Positions 55,972-63,789 of a DNA stretch of 64,000 bases are shown piece by piece. Source of the stretch: an uncultured Pelagibacteraceae bacterium (GTDB taxonomy: Bacteria > Pseudomonadota > Alphaproteobacteria > Pelagibacterales > Pelagibacteraceae); the NCBI GenBank assembly GCA_902601315.1, contig CACKMS010000001.1, positions 88,517 through 152,516 on the forward strand, in the 5' to 3' direction. The translations under genes were made by a program, and so were the position numbers. Position 1 is the stretch's first letter, and each line of letters starts with the position of its first letter. The notes beneath the pieces were generated by a model that was given only the letters and a program-made list of their open reading frames with translations, was not told where the DNA came from and did no database searches.

Positions 55972-56292
55972 TTATTTGTTCATCGGGGTTGCACCAGTTT
56001 CAAGTGCAAATACTTTACCATCTTTAAATTTAAAAACAGCCATTACTGCTTCTTTATTTCCATCATTAAATGTAACAAATGCGTGTTCAACACCAATTTC
56101 ATCATTTTCATAAATAACTCTAACTTTATCTCTATTGATATCTCCACTCATTGCCCATTTTACTACATCGTCTTTTTTTAAAACAGTTCCTGATTTATGC
56201 ATCGTAAAAGTATAATCGTCATGAATTATATCTCTTAATGCTGCCTCATCTTTACTCTCCATGGCTTTATTGTATTTAGCTAAAATTGACAT
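55972..56292 (-). CDS. SnoaL/NTF2-like small protein
   Basis: The 106-aa protein has the cone-shaped NTF2-like fold pattern: ILAKYNKAMESKDEAALRDIIHDDYTFTMH and a central VIYENDEIGVEHAFVTFND. A fairly good AAAGGAG Shine-Dalgarno precedes the ATG. Such proteins bind small hydrophobic molecules or act as isomerases, but no active-site assignment is safe. Confidence 0.75.
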   Translation of the reverse strand: MSILAKYNKAMESKDEAALRDIIHDDYTFTMHKSGTVLKKDDVVKWAMSGDINRDKVRVIYENDEIGVEHAFVTFNDGNKEAVMAVFKFKDGKVFALETGATPMNK

Positions 56293-56311
56293 TTTTATTC
56301 TCCTTTATTTT

Positions 56312-56635
56312 TTATTTTCCTGGTTTAACTACACTATTAGCTGCATTAGCTGCATTCGTAAATGCTTTGTTATAATCAATTACCTCATGGACCATTAAAT
56401 CTTCCATTAGGCCAGAATTTTTAAAAGCTATTTTTAAGGCAACAGCTTGTTCATATTCTCCTTCCACGCAAGAAATTACATCAAATCTGCCTCTTACCCA
56501 CTCGTAAGAAATAAGTTTTAAACCAGCGGCCTCTGTTGCCTTTTTTGTAGAAGCGAATCTGTCTGCAGTTGGTTCATTCTGCATTCTCTTCATTAACTCT
56601 CCACTTATTTTACCTATTAAATAAAATTTTGCCAT
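56312..56635 (-). CDS. GYD-domain-like small protein
   Basis: The 107-aa protein fits the GYD family, ferredoxin-fold dimeric alpha/beta barrels. It has KFYLIGKISGELMKRM, ATEAAGLKLISYEWVRGRFDVISC and AVALKIAFKNSGL. Function unknown. It has a strong AAAGGAG Shine-Dalgarno and starts right after the DUF1330 gene's stop. Confidence 0.72.
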   Translation of the reverse strand: MAKFYLIGKISGELMKRMQNEPTADRFASTKKATEAAGLKLISYEWVRGRFDVISCVEGEYEQAVALKIAFKNSGLMEDLMVHEVIDYNKAFTNAANAANSVVKPGK

Positions 56636-56923
56636 TTATTCTCCTTTAATTATTATTCCATTTGATAAAGCGTTATCTAGACGGATTTTTTTTATTGGTT
56701 TGTATTCTTCAGATTTATACCACTCTTGAGCTTTCTCATAACTAGGAAATTTGATTACTATTGTTCTTGGGTGCTCCCAATTTCCCTCTATTAATTCAAA
56801 ATCTCCACCTCTTACAATATATTCTGCCCCAAATTTCTCTGCGATTGGTTTTACTTTTTCAATATATTCTTTGTAATTATCAGGGTTTGTAATTTTAATA
56901 TTAAAAATTACGTAACCAGTCAT
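56636..56923 (-). CDS. DUF1330-like small protein
   Basis: The 95-aa protein (start ATG 56923) has TGYVIFNIKITNPDNYKEYIEKVKPI, GAEYIVRGGDFELIEGNW and PRTIVIKFPSYEKAQEWYKSEEY. This is the DUF1330 pattern, a ferredoxin-fold family of unknown function. The track's start five codons earlier (56938) has no better signal. Confidence 0.83.
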   Translation of the reverse strand: MTGYVIFNIKITNPDNYKEYIEKVKPIAEKFGAEYIVRGGDFELIEGNWEHPRTIVIKFPSYEKAQEWYKSEEYKPIKKIRLDNALSNGIIIKGE

Positions 56924-56969
56924 TATCTGAAATTTCAATATGATGGATTAACAATTTCAATATTTTTTT

Positions 56970-57260
56970 TTACAGATCCACTTTAGATAAATCATACAAC
57001 TGAGCATTCTCTACACATTCCGCATAGATAGCTTTTGCTGTAGGATTTTTTCCCGTTACAAAATCTTTCATTCCTTCTTCATTATGAACAGAAACTTTAA
57101 ATAACATACCACTTTTATCTGGTATCATTGCTCCAACAGTTTTTTCTGGATATGCAACACTTTTTCTAACACCCATACCTTCATCTGATTGCATCCATCC
57201 CATGAAAGTATCTAATTTACCTTCTTTTATTTTAAGATGTACTAACATTTCCTTTTCCAT
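56970..57260 (-). CDS. Small unknown protein, possible alpha/beta-barrel monomer
   Basis: I do not recognise a named family. The 96-aa protein is predicted alpha/beta with KEMLVHLKIKEGKLDTFMGWM and GMLFKVSVHNEEGMKDFV, consistent with the ABM-type ferredoxin-like fold seen next to it. An excellent AAAGGAGG Shine-Dalgarno lies before the ATG. It probably belongs to the same operon. Confidence 0.7.
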   Translation of the reverse strand: MEKEMLVHLKIKEGKLDTFMGWMQSDEGMGVRKSVAYPEKTVGAMIPDKSGMLFKVSVHNEEGMKDFVTGKNPTAKAIYAECVENAQLYDLSKVDL

Positions 57261-57284
57261 TTATAGCCTCCTTTTTTTGTTAAT

Positions 57285-57554
57285 TTAATCTGAGCAAATG
57301 CTCATTACTGTAGTCTCTTGTTTATGGCCAGATTTCTCAATTACTTTTGCATTCTCTGTATTCTGCATAAATTTTTGCATAGTGTCTGATGCTGGTGTTT
57401 CCATTACAATATGTACCTTATTTGGATTTTCTAATTCATGACCAACGTAAATAGTTTTGATTCCTGCCGCTTCTCTTGGACCAGAATGTTCATCAAACAT
57501 TTTTTTCCAATGAGTCCAGTCTTTTACCTCAAAATTTCCAACCACTTTTACCAT
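57285..57554 (-). CDS. Small unknown protein, ferredoxin-fold-like
   Basis: The 89-aa protein (start ATG 57554) has MVKVVGNFEVKDWTHWKKMFDEH, GIKTIYVGHELENPNKVHIVME and TEN-AKVIEKSG-type residues. The beta-alpha-beta-beta pattern resembles dimeric alpha/beta barrels, but no family is certain. The start at 57554 is favoured by a GGGGAG Shine-Dalgarno and by the start of the folded region. Confidence 0.68.
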   Translation of the reverse strand: MVKVVGNFEVKDWTHWKKMFDEHSGPREAAGIKTIYVGHELENPNKVHIVMETPASDTMQKFMQNTENAKVIEKSGHKQETTVMSICSD

Positions 57555-57591
57555 TTTACTCTCCCCACACACCAGCAAAATCAATTGTTGC

Positions 57592-57975
57592 TTATTTCTT
57601 CATTGCATTGAACATACTAAGCGTATCATCAAAGGTCATCATAACTTTAGTTTTTCCTTCATCGCTAACTTCAAAATAATGACCAAACATAGTATCCATG
57701 TTGTCAGCTGTCGCATGTACTCTAACAAATACTTTATTTCCTTCACTGATCATGTCTAAAATTTTTAAATGAAAATTTGGCCATGTAGCCGGAATTTTTG
57801 ACATCGCACCCATCATAGCTTGTTTACCTTTGTGAACTCCTGACAATGGATGGACACCTTCTTTACCAGGAAATGTCCATACAATATTGTCATCGATCAT
57901 CTCATTAAAAAAAGTTTCCATATCCCCTTTACCAAAAAGCTCGTATGCTTTTCTCGTTTGCTCTTTTACGTCCAT
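57592..57975 (-). CDS. SnoaL-like (NTF2 superfamily) protein
   Basis: The 127-aa protein has TRKAYELFGKGDMETFFNEMIDDNIVWTF, HPLSGVHKGKQAMMGAM and KVFVRVHATADNMDT. This is a clear SnoaL-like pattern, with the conserved tryptophan region typical of ketosteroid-isomerase-like proteins. The reaction or ligand is unknown. A weak Shine-Dalgarno (AAAGGAA) precedes it. Confidence 0.8.
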   Translation of the reverse strand: MDVKEQTRKAYELFGKGDMETFFNEMIDDNIVWTFPGKEGVHPLSGVHKGKQAMMGAMSKIPATWPNFHLKILDMISEGNKVFVRVHATADNMDTMFGHYFEVSDEGKTKVMMTFDDTLSMFNAMKK

Positions 57976-58004
57976 AAAATATTCCTTTCGAAGTTAATTA
58001 TTTA

Positions 58005-58481
58005 TTAATAAGTATATTCTCCACTCATCTGATTCATTGAGTGAGCCATTCCAGCTTTACCTTTAAGATTTTGTCTACTTGAAAATCCTGTACCTGAAAT
58101 ATTTTCATATTTACCAGTTCCACCAATAATAACAAAATCTCCAGAGCCACCAACGCCGCCAGTTCCTTTACCTTTATAATTTATAAATACTTTTTCCCCG
58201 TCATTTAGATAAAATGTGCACATTCCTGTTTCATCATCAAATTTACCTGCAGTTAAAGTAAGCCCTCCAATGCAATGCATGGTAGATTTATCAAATATAC
58301 TTCCATCTTCTTTGTCTGAAAGTCCAGCATTACCATCATAAGTTATACTCATATTGCCATTACCAGCATTCATAACATTTACTTCCCATGAACCCATTCC
58401 ACTTGCATTAAACTTTCCTGTCTCTGCTAACAAGTTAGAGGTAAATAGTGTAAAAAAAGTTAATATTATTATTTTTTTCAT
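58005..58481 (-). CDS. Exported beta-rich protein, possible dirigent/allene-oxide-cyclase-like barrel
   Basis: The 158-aa product has a signal peptide (MKKIIILTFFTLFTSNLLA) and a mature Gly-rich beta-rich domain. The stretch GDFVIIGGTGKYENISGTG resembles the GGTG(K/R) strand motif of dirigent and allene oxide cyclase barrels. Two cysteines (MHCIGG and GMCTFY) could form a disulfide. I chose the ATG at 58481 because of an excellent AAGGAG Shine-Dalgarno; the track's start lies inside the previous gene. The family guess is inference. Confidence 0.72.
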   Translation of the reverse strand: MKKIIILTFFTLFTSNLLAETGKFNASGMGSWEVNVMNAGNGNMSITYDGNAGLSDKEDGSIFDKSTMHCIGGLTLTAGKFDDETGMCTFYLNDGEKVFINYKGKGTGGVGGSGDFVIIGGTGKYENISGTGFSSRQNLKGKAGMAHSMNQMSGEYTY

Positions 58482-58491
58482 AGTTTTCTCC

Positions 58492-58776
58492 TTACATTTT
58501 TGCAAAATCCATTGTTTGTGAACATTCCTCAGAGACTGTGTCAAAAAAATTATTCATATCTCCAAGTTGATCAATAATTGCTTGTGGACTTTCGGCTTGC
58601 CACTTACAAAATACCTTCATCGAGTCGCCTGCACCCATCATTGTCATATGACATACAGCCTTTTCTCCAGTTACTCCTTTTTTTAAATCCTCAGGGGATG
58701 TTGAACTTACAACTTCATGAAATTTTTTTTTCATCTCCTCAGACTTAAATATATGCGTTGCTAAATAGTCTTTCAT
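58492..58776 (-). CDS. Small unknown protein with three cysteines
   Basis: I do not recognise this 94-aa protein. It has DYLATHIFKSEEMKKKFHEVV, KAVCHMTMMGAGDSMKVFCKW and a C-terminal SEECSQTMDF, a possible beta-alpha-beta core. It is the first gene of the minus-strand cluster, with an AGGAGGG Shine-Dalgarno and a candidate promoter and inverted repeat just upstream. Confidence 0.68.
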   Translation of the reverse strand: MKDYLATHIFKSEEMKKKFHEVVSSTSPEDLKKGVTGEKAVCHMTMMGAGDSMKVFCKWQAESPQAIIDQLGDMNNFFDTVSEECSQTMDFAKM

Positions 58777-58802
58777 TATAACCCTCCTAACGAGTTTAAT
58801 TA

Positions 58803-58808
58803 ATTATA
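58803..58808 (-). promoter_or_regulatory. Candidate -10 box of the minus-strand small-protein cluster
   Basis: On the minus strand TATAAT lies 27 bp before the first ATG (58776). No good -35 is found at 16-18 bp; that stretch is taken up by an inverted repeat. This would fit an activator-dependent promoter, which is inference. Confidence 0.45.
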
Positions 58809-58815
58809 AAGAGAT

Positions 58816-58837
58816 ATTGTAAACTTTATATTACAAT
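58816..58837. promoter_or_regulatory. Inverted repeat ATTGTAA-N8-TTACAAT upstream of the small-protein cluster
   Basis: A perfect 7-bp inverted repeat with an 8-nt centre sits in the 76-bp gap between the cysK stop and the first cluster gene. It is at the place where a -35 box would be expected for the TATAAT at 58803-58808. It looks like an operator, regulator unknown. Confidence 0.5.
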
Positions 58838-58852
58838 ACTGGTATGTGATTT

Positions 58853-59854
58853 TTAGATCCAACTAGGAGTAGGTAGGCCTTTTTCTTGTAAAAATTTTTT
58901 GTTAAACATCTTTGAGTTGTATTTATCAGATTTGTCACAGAGAATTGTTACAATAGTTTTTCCTGGACCAATTAATTTCCCAAGTCTAATTGCTCCAGCA
59001 ATATTTACACCACAACTAGTGCCTAAGCTTAATCCCTCTTCTTTTATTAGATTATAAAGCAAAGGCAAAGACTCGTGGTCATCAATTGAGAATGCTCCAT
59101 CTATTTTTGCTTCAGCAAAATTTGCTGTTACTCTACTGGATCCAATACCTTCAGTTATTGAACCACCTTCGGATTTTAATTCACCATTTTCAATGAAATT
59201 GTATAAGGCAGAACCTGATGGATCAGATAAGTAAATTTTTATATCTTTGTTTTTTTCTTTCAAATAACTACTTATCCCTCCAATTGTTCCACCTGTGCCT
59301 GATGCACAAACAAATCCGTCTACCTTACCTTCTGTTTGATCCCATATTTCAGGTCCGGTTGTTTCATAATGACCTCTAGCATTTGCAGTATTGTCAAATT
59401 GGTTTGCCCAGACTACTCCATAATTATTTGAGTTTTTTAATTCTTCTGCAAGTCTACCTGCAACTTTTACATAATTGCCATCATCACTGTAAGGTTTTGG
59501 TGGAACTAACCTTAAATCTGCTCCTATATTTATCAAAGTATCTTTTTTTTCTTGTGTTTGATTATCGTTCATAACGATTGTTGTTTTATAACCTAAAGAA
59601 TTTCCAAGAAGACATAAACCTATTCCAGTATTTCCAGCTGTTCCTTCAACAATCATTCCACCTTTTGAAATTAATTTTTTCCCCTCTGCATCTTTGATAA
59701 GTGCTAATGCTGCTCTATCCTTAACCGACCCTCCTGGGTTTAAGTATTCTGCTTTTCCGTAAATATTACATCCAGTAATCTCTGAGGCTGCTTTTAGTTT
59801 AATTAGAGGAGTGTTTCCAATTGATTGAAGAAAATTATCTTTGCTATTGATCAT
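58853..59854 (-). CDS. cysK: Cysteine synthase A family protein (CysK-like)
   Basis: PLP enzyme making cysteine from O-acetylserine and sulfide. The 333-aa protein shows [12 protein letters not shown] (PLP lysine), [22 protein letters not shown] and [11 protein letters not shown]. It overlaps cysE by 11 bp. The longer C-terminus ending [11 protein letters not shown] is common in a CysK subgroup; another beta-replacement role is possible. Confidence 0.9.
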   Translation of the reverse strand: MINSKDNFLQSIGNTPLIKLKAASEITGCNIYGKAEYLNPGGSVKDRAALALIKDAEGKKLISKGGMIVEGTAGNTGIGLCLLGNSLGYKTTIVMNDNQTQEKKDTLINIGADLRLVPPKPYSDDGNYVKVAGRLAEELKNSNNYGVVWANQFDNTANARGHYETTGPEIWDQTEGKVDGFVCASGTGGTIGGISSYLKEKNKDIKIYLSDPSGSALYNFIENGELKSEGGSITEGIGSSRVTANFAEAKIDGAFSIDDHESLPLLYNLIKEEGLSLGTSCGVNIAGAIRLGKLIGPGKTIVTILCDKSDKYNSKMFNKKFLQEKGLPTPSWI

Positions 59855-60428
59855 TATTTTTTTCTGAATTTACATTTGTAACAGCATAAGGTTTAAACTC
59901 TTCAGTAGCGGTACCAACATTCTTAGCAGGTATTCCAATCATAACTGCATTCTCTTCAACATTTTTTGTGACTACAGCATTTGCTCCAATTTTAGAATTT
60001 TTTCCGACTGTAACAGGACCTAATATTTGTGCACCAGATCCGACGACTACATTATCCATTAAAGTTGGATGTCTCTTAATATTTCTTTGGTCGTTTGAAT
60101 TAATACTTGGTGAAATTCCACCCAAAGTTACCATATGATATATAGTTACATTATCACCAATTTCAGATGTTTCTCCTATTACAACTCCCATACCATGATC
60201 TATGAATAAATTTTTACCAATTTTTGCACCTGGATGAATTTCAATACCGGTTAGGAATCTTGAAAACTGCGAAATAATTCTCGCAATTAAATCAAATTTT
60301 GCCACTGAAAAAAAATGGGCCAATTTATGAAAAAAAACTGCTTTAACACCCGGATAGGTTAATATCAAACTTAATTTTGATTTTGCTGCTGGATCTCTAT
60401 CAATAATTGATTGTAAAAAGTCACTCAT
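59844..60428 (-). CDS. cysE: Serine O-acetyltransferase
   Basis: Acetyl-CoA-dependent acetylation of serine, the first step of cysteine synthesis. The 194-aa protein has an N-terminal helical part ([16 protein letters not shown]), then a left-handed beta helix of hexapeptide repeats: [40 protein letters not shown] and [20 protein letters not shown]. It has the length of the short (EpsC-like) type. cysK follows in the same operon. Confidence 0.93.
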   Translation of the reverse strand: MSDFLQSIIDRDPAAKSKLSLILTYPGVKAVFFHKLAHFFSVAKFDLIARIISQFSRFLTGIEIHPGAKIGKNLFIDHGMGVVIGETSEIGDNVTIYHMVTLGGISPSINSNDQRNIKRHPTLMDNVVVGSGAQILGPVTVGKNSKIGANAVVTKNVEENAVMIGIPAKNVGTATEEFKPYAVTNVNSEKNNDQ

Positions 60429-60486
60429 TAGTCTTCATATATAGTTATTAAAAATTGAATTTAAAGTTGATCAATCTCTTAAAAGT

Positions 60487-60515
60487 TTGCTTCATAAAAC
60501 AATTTTTCATATAAT
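60487..60515 (+). promoter_or_regulatory. Promoter of the peroxiredoxin gene
   Basis: TTGCTT (60487-60492), a 17-bp spacer and a perfect TATAAT (60510-60515) lie 25 bp before the ATG at 60540. A Shine-Dalgarno AAGGAG is at 60527-60532. This is the most canonical promoter in the window. Confidence 0.75.
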
Positions 60516-60539
60516 AATTTTATAATAAGGAGAGAAACA

Positions 60540-61199
60540 ATGTTAAAAATAAATAGTATGTGTCCTGATTTTCAGGCTAAAACTACAGAGGGAGATATCT
60601 CTTTTCACGAGTGGTTAGGTGACAGCTGGGGTGTATTATTTTCACATCCAAAAGATTTTACACCAGTTTGTACTACTGAACTTGGAGCTTTAGGTTTAAT
60701 GAAAGATGAGTTCGACAAAAGAAACGTGAAAGTGATAGGTCTTAGTGTAGACGGAGTTGATGACCATAATAAATGGTTAGATGATATAAAAGATGTGTCA
60801 GGTTCAAAACCAAACTATCCAATAATTGCAGACGAAGACCTAAAAGTTGCTAAATTATTTAATATGTTGGAAGGTGATGCAGGAACAACATCTATGGGTA
60901 GAACTGCTGTTGATAATGAAACAGTTAGAACCATTTTTGTAATAAGACCTGATAAAAGAATTGGTTTATATCTTACTTACCCAATGGCAACAGGACGAAA
61001 CTTTTTGGAAATTTTGAGAGCAATAGATTCAATGCAATTAACAGCAAAACATAAAGTAGCTACTCCTGCAAATTGGAAAAAAGGTGAAGATGTAGTTATT
61101 TTACCAGCTGTTAAAGATGATGAAGCGAAAAAAATATATCCAAATGGATGGGAGACGGTTAAACCCTATTTGAGAAAGGTACCAGATCCTTCTAAATAA
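60540..61199 (+). CDS. 1-Cys peroxiredoxin (Prx6-like)
   Basis: Thiol peroxidase that reduces hydrogen peroxide or alkyl peroxides. The 219-aa protein has the peroxidatic cysteine C44 in KDFTPVCTTELGAL. The Prx6 C-terminal extension (LPAVKDDEAKKIYPNGW) follows, and there is no C-terminal resolving cysteine. The only other cysteine is C8. A strong promoter and Shine-Dalgarno indicate high expression. Confidence 0.93.
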   Translation: MLKINSMCPDFQAKTTEGDISFHEWLGDSWGVLFSHPKDFTPVCTTELGALGLMKDEFDKRNVKVIGLSVDGVDDHNKWLDDIKDVSGSKPNYPIIADEDLKVAKLFNMLEGDAGTTSMGRTAVDNETVRTIFVIRPDKRIGLYLTYPMATGRNFLEILRAIDSMQLTAKHKVATPANWKKGEDVVILPAVKDDEAKKIYPNGWETVKPYLRKVPDPSK

Positions 61200-61200
61200 T

Positions 61201-61854
61201 TTGGATAAGAATATTTTAAACCAGCAATCTCAGCATTGGGAGACTAATTTCTCAAATAAGCCTGAGATGTTTGGTTTAGATCAAAGTTATTCAGCAGAAA
61301 AAACCCTGTCCATTTTAAAAAAGAACAATTTTTCAAATATTGTCGAACTTGGAGCTGGATTAGGAAGAGACACAATATTTTTTGCAAAAAATTTAATCAA
61401 GGTTACTGCGCTTGATTATAGTCAAAATGGTATATCAATAATTGACCAAAAAATTAAGCATTTAAATTTAGCCTCATTTATTCGAACTATGAAGTTTGAT
61501 GTGAGGAGTAACTTACCTTTTAAAGATAATACGGTAGAAGTTTGTTATTCTCATATGCTTTATTGTATGGCCCTAACAAGTCTTGAATTAATAAATTTAA
61601 ATAATGAGATCAAAAGAATTCTTAAACCTGGAGGTTTGAATATTTATACTGTTAGAAATACAGAAGATGGAGATTTCAAAAAAGGGATACATAGGGGTGA
61701 AGATTTATTTGAAATCGATGGATTTATTATTCATTTTTTTTCTGAGAATAAAATAAATAGTCTTCTAAATGGTTTTAAAAATTTATTTATTGAAAAATTT
61801 GATGAAGGAAAGTTTCCTAGAAAGTTATATTTAGTTTGTAATAAAAAAACTTAG
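61201..61854 (+). CDS. Class I SAM-dependent methyltransferase
   Basis: The 217-aa protein has motif I NIVELGAGLGRDTIFFA, motif II around VTALDYSQNG and a post-motif LPFKDNTVEVCYSHMLYCMAL with IKRILKPGGLNIY. The substrate is not clear. The start codon is TTG, one base after the peroxiredoxin stop, and no ATG occurs before motif I except within PEMFGL. Its stop overlaps the racemase stop by 4 bp. Confidence 0.85.
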   Translation: MDKNILNQQSQHWETNFSNKPEMFGLDQSYSAEKTLSILKKNNFSNIVELGAGLGRDTIFFAKNLIKVTALDYSQNGISIIDQKIKHLNLASFIRTMKFDVRSNLPFKDNTVEVCYSHMLYCMALTSLELINLNNEIKRILKPGGLNIYTVRNTEDGDFKKGIHRGEDLFEIDGFIIHFFSENKINSLLNGFKNLFIEKFDEGKFPRKLYLVCNKKT

Positions 61855-62549
61855 TTATTTTTGTATTTCTTCATACATATTTGAGCTAATAGAAGGTTTG
61901 GATCAATAAACAACTTAGAGTCTTTTGCTTTCTTAAAAGATTTATATGCAAATAAAGCTATAGGAAGTTCTGTACAACCTAATATGATTTTTTTACATTT
62001 TTTTTTTATTAGTTGATTAACAGCTGGTCTTAATGCTTTCTCTGCCTCTTTCACTTTACCCATTTTTACATATTTAATAGATTTATTTACAGAGCTTGTT
62101 TGTAAATTTTTAGTTGGACTAATAAAATCGTATTTTTTATCAAAATATTGATGGTAAACTTTTGTTTTCAATGTTGCTTCAGTACAAAGAATTCCTATTT
62201 TCGTATTTTTTTTACAAGTTTTTTTTGTATAATTAAAAACTTCCCTGGGCATGCTTAATAAGGGAATTTTAATTTTTTTTTGAATATCTTGATGCCAGTA
62301 ATGTGCAGTGTTACAAGGCATAACAATAAATTTACATTTATTTTTAGATAGCATTTTACAACCTTTAATCAACTCATTGAGCACATTGTAATATTTTTTT
62401 AAGTTCTCAGGTCTTTTTGGTGTATTAGACTTGTTGTAAAGAATAAACATAGGGTACTGTTGATCCAGTTTTCCTCTATATAATTTTGCAAGCTTGCTGC
62501 AAAAATCTAAACCTGCCTGCGTTCCCATTCCTCCAAGAATACCAATCAT
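61851..62549 (-). CDS. Aspartate/glutamate racemase family protein
   Basis: The PLP-independent two-base racemase fold: 232 aa with GILGGMGTQAGLDFC, the first catalytic cysteine in VMPCNTAHYW and the second in ILGCTELPIALF. Both active cysteines are present, so it is probably active. It could be aspartate racemase or a related enzyme. The start ATG is at 62549. Confidence 0.85.
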   Translation of the reverse strand: MIGILGGMGTQAGLDFCSKLAKLYRGKLDQQYPMFILYNKSNTPKRPENLKKYYNVLNELIKGCKMLSKNKCKFIVMPCNTAHYWHQDIQKKIKIPLLSMPREVFNYTKKTCKKNTKIGILCTEATLKTKVYHQYFDKKYDFISPTKNLQTSSVNKSIKYVKMGKVKEAEKALRPAVNQLIKKKCKKIILGCTELPIALFAYKSFKKAKDSKLFIDPNLLLAQICMKKYKNN

Positions 62550-62625
62550 AAAAGCTAATTTATCTATATATATTAATTAGTAGAACTATATTTTAATTTA
62601 ATTTATGCAAGTAATAACACTATAG

Positions 62626-63789
62626 ATGAATAGAAATCTTTTCTTACTTATTCTAAGCCAAGTATTTGGTTTTACAGCCGCTACAGTCACAGTTTTTATA
62701 AGTGGTATTATTGGATCAGACTTAAGTTCTATAAAAACACTTTCTACGCTTCCTCCATCAATTTATGTTGTTGGAACAGCAGCAGCTACAATCTTTGCTG
62801 CTAAGATAATGAGCATTATTGGACGAAGGCTTGGATTTATTTTTGCTTCTGTAGCTGGTTCAATTTCTTGTTTGATAGGTGCTTATGCAATAATGACAGA
62901 AAGTTTTTTTATTTTTTGTTTTGCTAAATTTATTTTAGGTGCCACAATGGCATTTACTCATCAATACCGTTTTGCTGCAGCAGAAAGTGTAGAAAAGGAA
63001 AAAGCGCCTAAAGCTATTTCATCATTATTGTTAGCTGGAATAGTTGCTGCTTTTCTTGGAATTGGTTTGGCAAATTATACTAAAAATTTTGTAAGTGATT
63101 ATTTATATGTAGGTTCATATTTAACTTTAGCAGTTTTAACATTAATACCTTCATTTTTATTATTCTTTTTTAAGGATATTAGAGAAATTTCTTTTGTTTC
63201 AAATAAGGAAAATAACTCAAGAAATTATTCAGAATTTTTTTCAGATCCAAAATTTTTACAAGCAATTACCTCTGCTGCATTTGCATATGCAGTAATGTCT
63301 TTTTTAATGACAGCAACTCCAATAAGTATGCATATTGTGCATCAGTTAAGTTTAGAAAAAACAGGAATAGTTCTTCAATTTCATGTTTTGGCAATGTTTT
63401 TACCTTCGCTAGTTACTGGAAATTTAATCAAAAAGTTTGGTTATAGTAATATGATGTATTTAGGTGTCTTATTCTATTTTTTAACAATTTTATTATCTTT
63501 CTTTCAACCATCTTTTTTAAACTATTTTATAAGTCTGATTTTTTTAGGTATAGGATGGAACTTTTTATTTATATCTGGCACAAGCTTATTAGTCACAACT
63601 TATAAACCTGAAGAAAAATTTAAAGCTCAAGGATTTAATGATTTATTAGTTTTCTCTTCCATGGCTTTAGCAAGTTTGTTAGCCGGTATACTTATTTCTA
63701 TTGCGAGCTGGAAAACGGTTAACTTATTTTGTATTCCTTTTTTAATTCTCATTATTTTATCAATAATTAATGCAGATAAGAAAGAATGA
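62626..63789 (+). CDS. MFS transporter
   Basis: Inner-membrane major facilitator. The 387-aa protein has about twelve helices, beginning LFLLILSQVFGFTAATVTVFI. The MFS loop 2-3 motif is seen as KIMSIIGRRLGFI. The substrate cannot be deduced. Its stop overlaps the next start (ATGA), so it is co-translated with the LysE-like exporter. Confidence 0.85.
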   Translation: MNRNLFLLILSQVFGFTAATVTVFISGIIGSDLSSIKTLSTLPPSIYVVGTAAATIFAAKIMSIIGRRLGFIFASVAGSISCLIGAYAIMTESFFIFCFAKFILGATMAFTHQYRFAAAESVEKEKAPKAISSLLLAGIVAAFLGIGLANYTKNFVSDYLYVGSYLTLAVLTLIPSFLLFFFKDIREISFVSNKENNSRNYSEFFSDPKFLQAITSAAFAYAVMSFLMTATPISMHIVHQLSLEKTGIVLQFHVLAMFLPSLVTGNLIKKFGYSNMMYLGVLFYFLTILLSFFQPSFLNYFISLIFLGIGWNFLFISGTSLLVTTYKPEEKFKAQGFNDLLVFSSMALASLLAGILISIASWKTVNLFCIPFLILIILSIINADKKE

